Part shown: piece after piece, positions 45,910-54,386 of the stretch
Layout of the letters: each line of letters opens with the position of its first letter
Numbering within the stretch: the first letter of the stretch is position 1
NCBI RefSeq assembly: GCF_022829725.1
Contig: NZ_JAKSYG010000171.1
Span: forward strand, 62,001-126,000
Length of the DNA: 64,000 nucleotides
Origin: Methylobacterium sp. E-005
GTDB lineage: Bacteria > Pseudomonadota > Alphaproteobacteria > Rhizobiales > Beijerinckiaceae
Reading direction: 5' to 3'
The notes under the pieces: generated by a model
What the model was told of the DNA's origin: nothing
The model's database searches: none
The model's input: the letters and a program-made list of their open reading frames with translations, nothing else
Made by a program: the position numbers and the translations under genes

Positions 45910-46893
45910 TTACGCCCCGAACCGCGCCCGGTACTCCTGCGGCGTCGCCGCGACATGCCTTAAAAAGCTCCGCCGCATCGTCTCCTCGGAGCCGAAGCCG
46001 CAGACCTGAGCGATGCGCTTGACCGGCTGCGCGGTCTCGGCCAGCGCCCGCCGGGCCGCCTCGACTCGCAGGCGCTCCACGGCCTTGGCCGGGGTGAGGC
46101 CGGTCGCCGTTTGGTAGTGCCGGCTGAGGCTGCGTTCGCTCATCCCCGCCGCCGCGGCGAGTGCCGGCAGCGAGAGATCCCCCGACAGGTTCTCGGCGAT
46201 GTGGGCGTGCAGCCGCCCGAACCGCTCTTCCCCCGCCTGCAGGGCCAGCGCCGCGCTGAACTGCGCTTGTCCCCCCGGACGCTTCAGGAACATCACGAGG
46301 TGGCGCGCCACCGCCAGGGCGAGGGGGCGACCCAGATCCGCCTCGACCAGCGCCAGCGCCAGATCGATCCCCGCCGTGACCCCCGCCGAGGACCAGACCG
46401 GGCCGTCGCGCACGAAGATCGGGTCCGGCTCGACCCGGACGCGGGGATAGCGCGCCGCCAGCGCCGCGCAATGCGTCCAGTGGGTTACGGCCCGCCGCCC
46501 GTCGAGGAGCCCGGCCGCGCCCAGCAGGAACGCCCCGGTGCAGACCGAGGCGACCCGGCGCGCCCGTCCGGCCCGCGCCCGCACCCAGGCGACGAGGTCC
46601 GCGTCATCGCAGGCTGCCAGCACGCCGGGGCCGCCCGCGATGACCAGCGTGTCCACCGGTGTGTCGTCGCCCGGCAGTGGCTCGGCCACCAGCCGCAGGC
46701 CCGCCGAGGCGGTGAGCGTCGGCTCGCCCGCTGCGATCACCCGTGGCGCGTAGGGTTGGCCGAGCCCACCCCGCTCGTTGGCGGTGGCGAAGACCTGGAG
46801 CGGCCCCGCCACGTCGAGGAGCTGCACGGCGGGGAAGGCCAGCACCTCCACGGGCCGCGGGGCATCTGGCGAGAAGCGAGGGCTCTTTGTCAT
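45910..46893 (-). CDS. GlxA-type transcriptional regulator (DJ-1/PfpI plus AraC HTH)
   Basis: Protein of 327 residues. The N-terminal domain (about 1-200) is DJ-1/PfpI-like with the nucleophile-elbow Cys in VASVCTGAFLLGAAGLLDGR and the following HWTHC. The C-terminal AraC domain has two helix-turn-helices (LSLPALAAAAGMSERSLSRH and IAQVCGFGSEETMRRSF). It is divergent from a second DJ-1/PfpI protein and may sense the same class of ligand. Start at the ATG 54 bases from the divergent gene. Confidence 0.9.
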   Translation of the reverse strand: MTKSPRFSPDAPRPVEVLAFPAVQLLDVAGPLQVFATANERGGLGQPYAPRVIAAGEPTLTASAGLRLVAEPLPGDDTPVDTLVIAGGPGVLAACDDADLVAWVRARAGRARRVASVCTGAFLLGAAGLLDGRRAVTHWTHCAALAARYPRVRVEPDPIFVRDGPVWSSAGVTAGIDLALALVEADLGRPLALAVARHLVMFLKRPGGQAQFSAALALQAGEERFGRLHAHIAENLSGDLSLPALAAAAGMSERSLSRHYQTATGLTPAKAVERLRVEAARRALAETAQPVKRIAQVCGFGSEETMRRSFLRHVAATPQEYRARFGA

Positions 46894-46947
46894 TCGCGCC
46901 AGAGCGTGGCGCGGTAGGGTCGCCCTGTCCACCCCGGAGGCCCCGGC

Positions 46948-47697
46948 ATGATTCCCCCCGACACCCACCTGCAGATCGGCTCGCTCCTGTTCGAGGGGCT
47001 CGACCAGATCGACCTCACCGGCCCGTTCGAGATCCTGGCCCGGATCCCGAACAGCACCTACCGGATCTACGCCGCCGCCCCCGATCCGGTGCGCGACGTG
47101 CGCGGCCTGCGGATCCTGCCGGACGCGACCCTCGGCGAGGCGCCCCGGCTCGACGTGCTCCACGTGCCGGGCGGCCAGGGCCAGGAGGCGCTGATGCGCG
47201 ATCCGGCCGTGCTCGGCTGGATCCGGCAGCAGGCCATGGGCGCCTCCCACGTCCTCTCGGTCTGCACCGGCGCGCTCCTCCTCGGGGCGGCGGGCCTCCT
47301 GGTCGGGCGGCGGGCCACGACCTACTGGAACGCGGTTCCCCTGCTGCCCTTCTTCGGCGCCGAGCCGGTGGATGCCCGGGTGGTGATCGACCGCGATGCG
47401 GAGAGCCGCACCTGGGTGTTCGCGGCCGGCGTCACCGCGGGGATCGACGGGGCTCTGCGCCTCGCCGCCGCCTTGCGGGGTGACGAGGCCGCGCAGGGGA
47501 TCCAGCTCGGGATGCAATACGCCCCCGAGCCGCCCTTCGACAGCGGCACCCCCCGGACCGCCCCGGCCGCCCTCGTGGAGGCGATCCGGGCGCGCACCGC
47601 CGACCTCACCGCCCGGCGGGAGGCCACCGCGCGGGCGATCGCAGCCGAGCTCGGCATCCGTCCTCCCGGACCCGAGACCGCGAACCGCGGCGGATGA
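46948..47697 (+). CDS. DJ-1/PfpI-family protein (isonitrile hydratase-like)
   Basis: Cytoplasmic protein of 249 residues. The start LQIGSLLFEGLDQIDLTGPF, the elbow SVCTGALLLGAAGLLVGRR with Cys and the following TTYWNAV fit isonitrile hydratase and related DJ-1 enzymes. The C-terminal 30 residues are a charged helix not needed by the fold. Divergent from the GlxA-type regulator, which makes it the likely target. Substrate unknown. Confidence 0.85.
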   Translation: MIPPDTHLQIGSLLFEGLDQIDLTGPFEILARIPNSTYRIYAAAPDPVRDVRGLRILPDATLGEAPRLDVLHVPGGQGQEALMRDPAVLGWIRQQAMGASHVLSVCTGALLLGAAGLLVGRRATTYWNAVPLLPFFGAEPVDARVVIDRDAESRTWVFAAGVTAGIDGALRLAAALRGDEAAQGIQLGMQYAPEPPFDSGTPRTAPAALVEAIRARTADLTARREATARAIAAELGIRPPGPETANRGG

Positions 47698-47744
47698 CAG
47701 GCTCCGTCATCATGCCTATCTGTCCCGTCAGGACGGACTGGACC

Positions 47745-48083
47745 ATGACGGACGTAACCCTGAAAACCGCGAAATTCGCGATCGGCGCCGTGGTGCGCCA
47801 CCGGATCTACCCCTTTCGGGGGGTCGTGTTCGACGTCGACCCGGTCTTCGACAACACCGAGGAATGGTGGCTGTCGATCCCCGAGGAGGTCCGGCCGCGC
47901 AAGGACCAGCCCTTCTACCACCTGCTCGCCGAGAACGCCGAGACCGAGTACGTCGCCTACGTGTCGGAGCAGAATCTCCTGCCCGACACGTCGGGCGAGG
48001 CCCTGCGCCATGCCGGCATCGCCGAGATGTTCGTGCGCGACGATGCCGGTGCCTATCGGATGCGCGCCCGGGCGACGAACTGA
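47745..48083 (+). CDS. hspQ: Heat shock protein HspQ
   Basis: Small protein of 112 residues. AKFAIGAVVRHRIYPFRGVV followed by FDVDPVFDNTEEWW and QPFYHLLAENAETEYVAYVS is the highly conserved HspQ/YccV fold, which binds hemimethylated DNA and adjusts Lon-dependent proteolysis. ATG at 47745 gives a standard N-terminus; an in-frame ATG 17 codons earlier is less likely. It follows the DJ-1 gene by 47 bases. Confidence 0.94.
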   Translation: MTDVTLKTAKFAIGAVVRHRIYPFRGVVFDVDPVFDNTEEWWLSIPEEVRPRKDQPFYHLLAENAETEYVAYVSEQNLLPDTSGEALRHAGIAEMFVRDDAGAYRMRARATN

Positions 48084-48167
48084 GCGGGCTCGGCCCCCGT
48101 AAGCTCCCGGCAAGAGCGCCGGGGTAGCCTCGCGCGACGGCCGGTGCCGTCGGACGAGTCCGCCGCC

Positions 48168-49160
48168 ATGGTCGCCCCATCCCGAGCCGTTGCTGCCCTG
48201 CTCCTCGCCGCCGGCCTGCTCAGCGCCCCGGCGCGGGCCAACGACAGCGCCTCCGAGCTCGATGCCGGCGGGCTGATCCTCGTGCCGGAGCCCGGCATTG
48301 CGCTGGCGAGCGAGGATCTGTCGATCAGCCTCGCGCGGATCGACGTGGCCTACGTGTTCCGCAGTCAGGTGAACGAACCGCGCATGGTGCGGATCGCCTT
48401 CCCGCTCCCGCCGATCGACGGGCGCGGGCTCAGCTTTTCCGCCCTCAAGCTGCCGCAGCCGGAGCGGGCGAACTTCGTCGGCTTCACCGTCACGGTCGAC
48501 GGCCGTCCCATCGAGCCGGAGCTGGAGGAGCGCGCCTTCGTGGGCGAGCGCGAGGTGACCGACCTGCTGCGCCGCCACGGCCTGCCGCTCAATCCGCTGC
48601 GCTTCGGTGCGCTGGCGGCGGCCCAGGAGCGGATCGACAAGGCCACCTGGGCGGAGCTGGTCAAGGCCGGCCTCTTCCCCGACGCCGAGGGCATGACCGA
48701 GGGGCTCTGGCGGAGCGAGGCGAAGTTCCACTGGTTGCAGACCTTCCCGCCGGGGAAGGAGGTCCGGATCGCGCACAGCTACGCCCCGGTGAGCGGGTTC
48801 CACTTCCTCGATCTGAAGGAAGCGTCCCGCGACAGCTACCGCGCGACCTACTGCCTGGACGATCCGGGGCTCGCCACGGTCCGGCGTCTGCACGCCAAGG
48901 TGCCGAGCGAGAGCGGCCACCTGCGGGCCTTCGTGGTGCCCTACATCGTGACCACGGCGCGCAACTGGGCGTCGCCGATCGGGCGTTTCACCCTGACGGT
49001 GGACAAGGGGAATCCGGAGGCGGTCGTCAGCTTCTGCCGCACGGGTATCCGGAAGATCGGGCCGACCACGTTCCGCTGGGAGGCGCAGGATTACGTGCCG
49101 GACCAGGATCTACGGGTCCTGTTCGTCCTGCCCGGGCCGGGCCCGATGGGGATCCGGTAG
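48168..49160 (+). CDS. DUF4424 secreted protein
   Basis: Protein of 330 residues with a Sec signal (SRAVAALLLAAGLLSAPARA) and a DUF4424 body. Typical stretches are NDSASELDAGGLILVPEPGI at the mature start, SLARIDVAYVFRS and KFHWLQTFPPGKEVRIAHSY. No catalytic motif is evident. ATG at 48168 places the signal at the N-terminus; a GTG at 48144 would add eight residues. Function unknown. Confidence 0.82.
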   Translation: MVAPSRAVAALLLAAGLLSAPARANDSASELDAGGLILVPEPGIALASEDLSISLARIDVAYVFRSQVNEPRMVRIAFPLPPIDGRGLSFSALKLPQPERANFVGFTVTVDGRPIEPELEERAFVGEREVTDLLRRHGLPLNPLRFGALAAAQERIDKATWAELVKAGLFPDAEGMTEGLWRSEAKFHWLQTFPPGKEVRIAHSYAPVSGFHFLDLKEASRDSYRATYCLDDPGLATVRRLHAKVPSESGHLRAFVVPYIVTTARNWASPIGRFTLTVDKGNPEAVVSFCRTGIRKIGPTTFRWEAQDYVPDQDLRVLFVLPGPGPMGIR

Positions 49161-49205
49161 GGCGCCCTGCCACGCCTCTCCCTGCGCAGAGCCCTGGTGA
49201 ACGTA

Positions 49206-49281
49206 TCAGGGCCAGCGATCTCAGGGCCAGCGATCTCAGGGCTCCGCCCTGAGCACCCGCCAAAGGGCTGAAGCCCTTTGG
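49206..49281 (+). repeat. Multi-hairpin intergenic element, copy D, with 15-bp direct repeat
   Basis: TCAGGGCCAGCGATC is present twice in tandem (49206-49220, 49221-49235), followed by the stem CTCAGGGC/GCCCTGAG (49235-49253) and CCAAAGGGCT/AGCCCTTTGG (49260-49281). It fills the convergent gap between the DUF4424 and IalB genes. Confidence 0.8.
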
Positions 49282-49358
49282 AAACCCGGGATCCAGGCGT
49301 GCGAAGGGCCGGACCTCGCGGCCCGGCCCTCCGGAAAGTCGATGATTCTGCGGCCGGC

Positions 49359-50123
49359 TTACTTCGCGGCCGGCGTCGCGCCTGCCGCCGGGGCCGCGCC
49401 GCCCTGCTGCTCGAGCTTCTTGCGCATGTCCTCGGAGCGCTTCTCGAGCTCCGCCTGGAGCTTCTTCTGCTGCTCCTCCAGCACCTTGGGGTCGATCGCC
49501 GGGCCGTCGAAGGCCTTGCCGAAGCCGGCCAGCGGCACCGCGAAGGTGACCTCGCGCTGGGTCTGGTTCTGGACCGAGACGTTCAGCGTCGTGCCCTTCT
49601 TCATCGCCGCCACGACACCGGCATCGACGCCCCCGGCCTCGGCGAAGCAGCCGTTCGGGAAGCAGACCGCGAAGCGGCCGGCGGTCGCCGCCTGGCCGTC
49701 GACGCTGAAGCGGATGCCCGGCTGCAGCAGCAGGCCGAGCGGCAGCAGGTAGCGCACCACGCGCACCTCCTGCTTCTGGGCGGGGTTCTTCATCTCGTAG
49801 ACCGCCACCGCCAGCACCGGCTGGCCCTGGTCGGACACGAAGTCGCGGGTCGTGTAGCAGATGTCGGTGCCCGAACCCTGGTCCTTGCCGCAGACCTTGG
49901 TCCAGTCGGCCTGGCTCGGCTCGGACTTCACCGTCACGATCTGCGGGCCGGTCTGGGCCGCCGTGTTGGCGGCGGGGGTGCCGGGCGCGGTCGGCGCCGG
50001 TGCGGCCGGAGCGGGGGCCGCGGGCTTCTTGGGCTGCGCCAGGGCCGGGGCGGCCACGAGGCCGAGGCCCGCGAGACCGAGGAGGGCGGCGCGCGCGAGC
50101 GTCGCGGAGCGGGTGAAGGACAT
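49359..50123 (-). CDS. Invasion-associated locus B (IalB) family protein
   Basis: Secreted protein of 254 residues. Signal peptide ARAALLGLAGLGLVAAPALA, then a Pro/Ala-rich linker, then the IalB domain with WTKVCGKDQGSGTDICYTTR and RFAVCFPNGCFAEAGG, whose four cysteines probably form two disulfides. The C-terminus is a predicted coiled coil (VLEEQQKKLQAELEKRSEDM). IalB proteins are widespread in Hyphomicrobiales outside pathogens, with unclear roles in the envelope. Confidence 0.88.
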   Translation of the reverse strand: MSFTRSATLARAALLGLAGLGLVAAPALAQPKKPAAPAPAAPAPTAPGTPAANTAAQTGPQIVTVKSEPSQADWTKVCGKDQGSGTDICYTTRDFVSDQGQPVLAVAVYEMKNPAQKQEVRVVRYLLPLGLLLQPGIRFSVDGQAATAGRFAVCFPNGCFAEAGGVDAGVVAAMKKGTTLNVSVQNQTQREVTFAVPLAGFGKAFDGPAIDPKVLEEQQKKLQAELEKRSEDMRKKLEQQGGAAPAAGATPAAK

Positions 50124-50548
50124 CGGCTCTGACCCCTTAGGAAGCGATACGGTGTGACGGGTTGATGCGGAGTCGACCTGACGGCCGGCCCGCCGGACCG
50201 TCCGGACGCGCGCCGCAACGGCGTGCCCCCCGGAGCTCCGGATGAAACGGTCCGGCCATCGGAGGGGACGGGCGCCTGACTGCGCGCATCTCCCGCCCCG
50301 GCGACCGGGCGGCCTGCCTTTCCCCTGGAATGAGGCGAAGGCATGACACCGCGGCTTGACTCCGCGACCTGACGGGCAGGTGATCACCCTCCGGGCCGCG
50401 GCCGGCCCCCGATAGGCTCCCGCCCGCCTCGCCGCAAGCGCGACGTCGCAAGAGCGCGTGATCGGCGCGCGAGGTCGGCTCGGTGGGGCCAAGGGGGCCG
50501 GGCATTGCCCGAGGGTCTTAGCGATCGGTTAACCGTAATCGGCCGACC
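50124..50548. other. Intergenic region between divergent IalB and ANL-like genes
   Basis: No gene is supported in these 425 bases. The region should hold both promoters; a palindromic GGTTAACC at 50527-50534 lies close to the right-hand gene. No riboswitch or RNA gene is recognised. Confidence 0.5.
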
Positions 50549-51838
50549 ATGCCGGCGGTTCTGCAGTATCGGTCGGGGGGCGACGGGTTGAACGCGTTCG
50601 CGGTGGCGGAGAGGGCGGTCGTGGCCGCACCGGACGCGTCTGCGCGGTCCGGCGGCCTGTCCGGCTGCCTGTTCGCGGTGGCGCGGGCCGCACCGCAGCG
50701 CACGGCCCTGCGTGATTCGGGCGACCGGGCCGCGTGGTGCGGGCGCCCCGCGATCACCTGGACCTACGCGGCCGCCGCCGAGATCGTCGGCCGTCTCGCC
50801 CGGGGGATCGGCGCGTGGCGGCTCCCGGCCGGCAGCCGGATCGGCCTGTGGTTCTCCGGCGGCGCGGAGGCGGCCCTGGCCCACCTCGCCGTCGAGGCCG
50901 CCGGACACCTGCCCTGCGCGATGCCGGCCGCCTGGGATCCCGACCAGCTCGCCGCCGGGATCGAGGCCGCCAACCTCCTGGGCGTGCTCACCGAGGGCCG
51001 CCGCGGGCCGCGCAGGCCCGCCGAAGAACTCACCCACGTGGCCATGCGGCAGTTCAGCCTGCGCTATCTCGCCGCCTTCGGCCCCGGCGTGCCCGACGGC
51101 GTGATCAGCCTCGACGCGATGGCGCTGGAGCGCGGCGTGGCCGAGCCGGTCGCCAGCCGCGGCCTCGTGACCTTCGCGGGCCGCGATCCCGAGCGGCCGG
51201 TCTACCGCAGCGCGGAGGCACTCGACGCCGCCATCGCGGCCCATTGCGACGCCCTGCCGCTCTCCGCGGACGAGCGGGTCCTGACGCTCCTGCCTGCCCA
51301 TGACCTGCGCGGGCTTGTGACCGGCCTCGGGGCAGCCCTCGCCGTGGGGGCCGGCCTGGAGACGGTGATTCCCTTCGAGGAGGCCGGTTTCCGGACCGCC
51401 CTGCTGCGGCCTGTGCCGACCCGGCTCGTCGTCCCCGCCCTGATCGAGCCGGCGCTGGCCGCCCTGCCCCTGCCCTGGACCGTGCGGGCCCTCAACGTGG
51501 TGCATCGCGCCCCCGCGACCCTGACCCGGCCCACCGGGGCGGATGGCGGGAAACACCGCCTCGATTCGCTGGTCCTCGGTGAGACGGCGATCGTCACCCG
51601 CCCCGGCTTGACCGACCTCGCCGCGACCCTGGCCCATCCCGACCGCGCGCCGCTGCCGCCGGCCCTCCTGGTCCTCGCGCAGGGCGACGACGGTGGCCTC
51701 GCCTGCCGCGGGCCGGCCTGCGCGTCGGCGCCCCTGCCCCGCGGCGCGACGCCGGAGACGGACGCCGGGGCATGGCGCGATTCGGGCTACCGGCCGGTCC
51801 TGTCCGGTGGCGCCGCGATCGGCGTTGCGGCGATCTGA
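50549..51838 (+). CDS. Acyl-CoA synthetase-like protein lacking the ATP-binding P-loop
   Basis: Protein of 429 residues resembling the N-terminal domain of ANL adenylating enzymes: SGCLFAVARAAPQRTALRDS, ITWTYAAAAEIVGRLARGIG, GSRIGLWFSGGAEAALAHLA and VLTLLPAHDLRGLVTGLGAA follow the family layout. Where TSGTTGxPK is expected it reads VTFAGRDPERPVYRS, and the A8 and C-terminal lysine regions are absent. It is therefore unlikely to adenylate anything; a scaffolding or ligand-binding role is possible. Followed by a pseudo-receiver gene. Confidence 0.7.
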   Translation: MPAVLQYRSGGDGLNAFAVAERAVVAAPDASARSGGLSGCLFAVARAAPQRTALRDSGDRAAWCGRPAITWTYAAAAEIVGRLARGIGAWRLPAGSRIGLWFSGGAEAALAHLAVEAAGHLPCAMPAAWDPDQLAAGIEAANLLGVLTEGRRGPRRPAEELTHVAMRQFSLRYLAAFGPGVPDGVISLDAMALERGVAEPVASRGLVTFAGRDPERPVYRSAEALDAAIAAHCDALPLSADERVLTLLPAHDLRGLVTGLGAALAVGAGLETVIPFEEAGFRTALLRPVPTRLVVPALIEPALAALPLPWTVRALNVVHRAPATLTRPTGADGGKHRLDSLVLGETAIVTRPGLTDLAATLAHPDRAPLPPALLVLAQGDDGGLACRGPACASAPLPRGATPETDAGAWRDSGYRPVLSGGAAIGVAAI

Positions 51839-51999
51839 ACGACGGCTTCGCGGCGGTTCATCCGGCGCTCAGACGCCGCGGCTAATCTCGCATCTGCACA
51901 CGGACCAACGGATCCGAACGGCCCCCTCGCGGGTTCTGCAACGGATTGTGGTCACGGCTACCTTTTCAAGCTGTGCCGGATGGAGTACCGCTCAAGCTC

Positions 52000-52344
52000 A
52001 TGGGTGCGCTGCAACAAGTGCTCGTGGTCGACGACGGCGTCCGCGCCGTGGACCGGTCCCTCTCGGGCGAGCTCGCCAGTCTCGGCTACGCAAGCGTGAC
52101 CGCCTCCATGGAGGCGGCGGACGACGTATTGGCCGTGATCGCGCGGCCGGCCGCCGTGCTGCTCCAGGCCCCGACCCGCCGGGACCCCGCCTATGCCCGC
52201 CGCGCCGCCAAGCTCCGTTCGCACCTGCGTGAGCGCGGCATTCCGGTGATCCTGATCGGCGATTCGGTCGAGCCCCGAGCCGGTGGCCCGGTCGACCTCG
52301 CCACCCGCCTCGGTGCCTACGTGGCGGCGCAGCCGGAATTCTGA
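52000..52344 (+). CDS. Receiver-like protein without phospho-acceptor Asp (pseudo-receiver)
   Basis: Single-domain protein of 114 residues with CheY-like layout. The acidic pair is present in QVLVVDDGVRAVDRSL (11-12), but the phosphorylation site is Gln56 in AAVLLQAPTR and the conserved late Lys is not seen; Ser89 of ILIGDS sits at the Thr/Ser position. It should therefore be phosphorylation-independent. ATG at 52000 gives a compact fold; an upstream in-frame start is possible. Confidence 0.6.
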   Translation: MGALQQVLVVDDGVRAVDRSLSGELASLGYASVTASMEAADDVLAVIARPAAVLLQAPTRRDPAYARRAAKLRSHLRERGIPVILIGDSVEPRAGGPVDLATRLGAYVAAQPEF

Positions 52345-52392
52345 TGGGAACCGTGCCCGCGCGCGGCTTCTGAATCCACCGGCGCCGTACGA

Positions 52393-52770
52393 TTACGCTG
52401 CGCTGCAGAGCGTGCAGACGATCGCGTCGGTCTCCCTCGACAGGTTGCCATCCTCACCCCGTTCGACAAGACCCGGCTCGGCCAGGGCGAGCACGTCTTC
52501 GTGGACCCGTCGATCGTCGCGGCCGAGCGCGTGAGCCAAGGCGCGGATTCCGGTCTCCGGCGCCCGCCGGAGATGGCGTAGGAGTTCGTCGCGTTTCGGC
52601 GTCAGAAGGCCCTGATCGTTCCTCCAGGTCTCGACGGCTTCGACACAGTTTGAGAGCGAACGGTCGATTCCGTCGAAGCAGGACGGCACCTCGCCGTTCT
52701 GATCGTGTCGGTGGTCGCCCTTGCCGCGTTCATCGTCGAAGCCGTTGCCGAAAGCCACGCGGCGACGGAT
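52393..52770 (-). pseudogene. Fused remnant of a TumE-type toxin and HVO_A0114-type antitoxin pair
   Basis: One frame joins two partial domains. The first (about 52764-52612) contains FDDERGKGDHRHDQNGEVPS and ends in VEAVETWRND, matching the C-terminal half of DUF6516/TumE toxins. It runs directly into LLTPKRDELLRHLRRAPETG, LAHALGRDDRRVHEDVLALA and GLVERGEDGNL, the winged-helix part of HVO_A0114/COG4190 regulators that normally are a separate partner gene. The toxin N-terminus and the antitoxin N-terminus are both missing. A GTG 129 bases upstream keeps the frame open but overlaps the next gene. Assignment rests on motif recall. Confidence 0.6.
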
Positions 52771-52885
52771 GGGAAGGTCCGCCTTCGTGAGGCCCGGATA
52801 GGCTGCCGCGTTGGTGTCAGGTGACAAAAGAAGAGGCCGCTTTTGATCCTTCCGCAACCCGCCGAAGGCCCGATCGACGTTGGTC

Positions 52886-54100
52886 TCACCGCGCCCCACG
52901 CATCAATTCCGGCGCACCGAGCCGCGGCAGGACACCCTCCCGCATCACCAGCCGCCGCAGGGGCCCGAGCTGGCTCATCGCCAGCAGGCCGAGGCCGCGC
53001 AGGGCATCCACCGGCAGCAGGTCGGTGAGCAGGCTGCGGTTGAGGAGATCCACCGCAGCGGTGCGCGCCGCCGTGTCGACGCGCCGGGCGCTGGCATAGC
53101 CGTCGAGCACCGGGCGCGCGCCGGGATCCCGCCCGTCCCGGGCCGCGCGGAGCACCGCGTCGCGTAAGGTCGCGGCGTCGCGCAGGCCGAGGTTCAGCCC
53201 CTGCGCGCCGATCGGCGGGAAGACGTGGGCCGCCTCCCCGATCAGCGCCAGCCGCTGCGCCACCGGCGTCGCCACCGCCAACCCGCGCATCGGCACGAGG
53301 CCGCGCGGGCCGTCGATCCGCATGGCGCCGAGCATCGCCTGGGCCTGCCGCTCCACCGCCTGCCCGAGGGCGGCGTCGTCGTGGGCCGCCAGCCGCCGGG
53401 CCGCGCCCTCCCCGGTCACCCACACCAGGCTGGAGCGATGGCCGCCCGGCAGCGGCACCAGGGTGAAGGGGCCGGAGCGGGTGTGGAACTCGGTGGAGAC
53501 GTCCCGGTGCGGGCGTTCGTGGGCCAGGATCGTGGTGATGGCGCTCTGCGGATAGGTCCAGTCGCGCACGCGCAGGCCGCTCGCGGCGCGCAGCGGCGAG
53601 CGCCCGCCGTCGGCGCCGACCACCAGCCGGGCCTCGACCGCCCCGCCCGCCGCGAGGGTGATGCGGGCGGCCGATTCGCCCGCCACGGCCCCGGCACAAT
53701 CCGCCTCGACCAGGGTCAGGTTCGGCTGGGTCCGGGCGCAGGCGCGCAGGCTCTCGACGAGGCGCGCGCTCTCGACATTCCAGCCGAAGGCATCGAGGCC
53801 GATCTCGGCGGCCTGGAAGCGCACGGGCGGCGGCCGGAACAGGCTGCCGGTGTCGTCGATGATCTGCAGGGTGCAGAGGGGGCTCGCCTGCGGCGCCACC
53901 GCGTCCCAGGCGCCGAGCGCCCCCAGGAAGCTTACCGATCCGTCGAGCAGCGCGACGGTCCGCCCGTCCGCCACGGGGGTGTGGCGGCCGACGAGGGCCG
54001 TGGGGATCCCCTCCCGGGCGATGGCGAGCGCCGCCGCGAGGCCCGCGGCCCCGGCACCGACCACGGCGACGTCGAACACGGTGTTGGTGTCCTCGGACAT
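52886..54100 (-). CDS. UbiH/UbiF-family FAD-dependent hydroxylase
   Basis: Flavoprotein monooxygenase of 404 residues of the ubiquinone-biosynthesis hydroxylase family. FAD sites: VAVVGAGAAGLAAALAIARE at the N-terminus, LVVGADGGRSPLRAASGL and LIGEAAHVFPPIGAQGLNLG, where the usual GDAAH is GEAAH. It should hydroxylate the ring of a quinone precursor at the membrane. ATG at 54100 is preferred over a GTG at 54112. No other ubi genes are nearby. Confidence 0.87.
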   Translation of the reverse strand: MSEDTNTVFDVAVVGAGAAGLAAALAIAREGIPTALVGRHTPVADGRTVALLDGSVSFLGALGAWDAVAPQASPLCTLQIIDDTGSLFRPPPVRFQAAEIGLDAFGWNVESARLVESLRACARTQPNLTLVEADCAGAVAGESAARITLAAGGAVEARLVVGADGGRSPLRAASGLRVRDWTYPQSAITTILAHERPHRDVSTEFHTRSGPFTLVPLPGGHRSSLVWVTGEGAARRLAAHDDAALGQAVERQAQAMLGAMRIDGPRGLVPMRGLAVATPVAQRLALIGEAAHVFPPIGAQGLNLGLRDAATLRDAVLRAARDGRDPGARPVLDGYASARRVDTAARTAAVDLLNRSLLTDLLPVDALRGLGLLAMSQLGPLRRLVMREGVLPRLGAPELMRGAR

Positions 54101-54186
54101 GATGTCCCGCACGATTGAGGCGTCCCGCCCGGATAGGTCTAACGTCGGGCTTCTCGAGGTCCCGGTTGATGCGCGTCCCCGTCATC

Positions 54187-54264
54187 GCGAGCGGAGCGAA
54201 GCGACCCAGGGCAGCGGGACGTCAGGACGTGTGGTGCCGCCCTGGATTGCTTCGCTCCGCTCGC
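54187..54264. repeat. Palindromic intergenic repeat
   Basis: GCGAGCGGAGCGAAGC (54187-54202) and GCTTCGCTCCGCTCGC (54249-54264) are perfect complements; inside them CCCAGGG (54205-54211) faces CCCTGG (54240-54245). The arrangement looks like a dispersed palindromic element of Hyphomicrobiales and differs from the multi-hairpin family. It lies between two minus-strand genes. Confidence 0.75.
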
Positions 54265-54386
54265 AAGGACGGCGGGGCCGAATCCATCAACCGGGGACGC
54301 TGTTCGCGAGCCCGGCACGCCTCGTATCTGCGCTTTTCAGTCCGCCTGCCAAGACCGGCGCCGCGTGGCCATGGCGCCGCAGCCCG

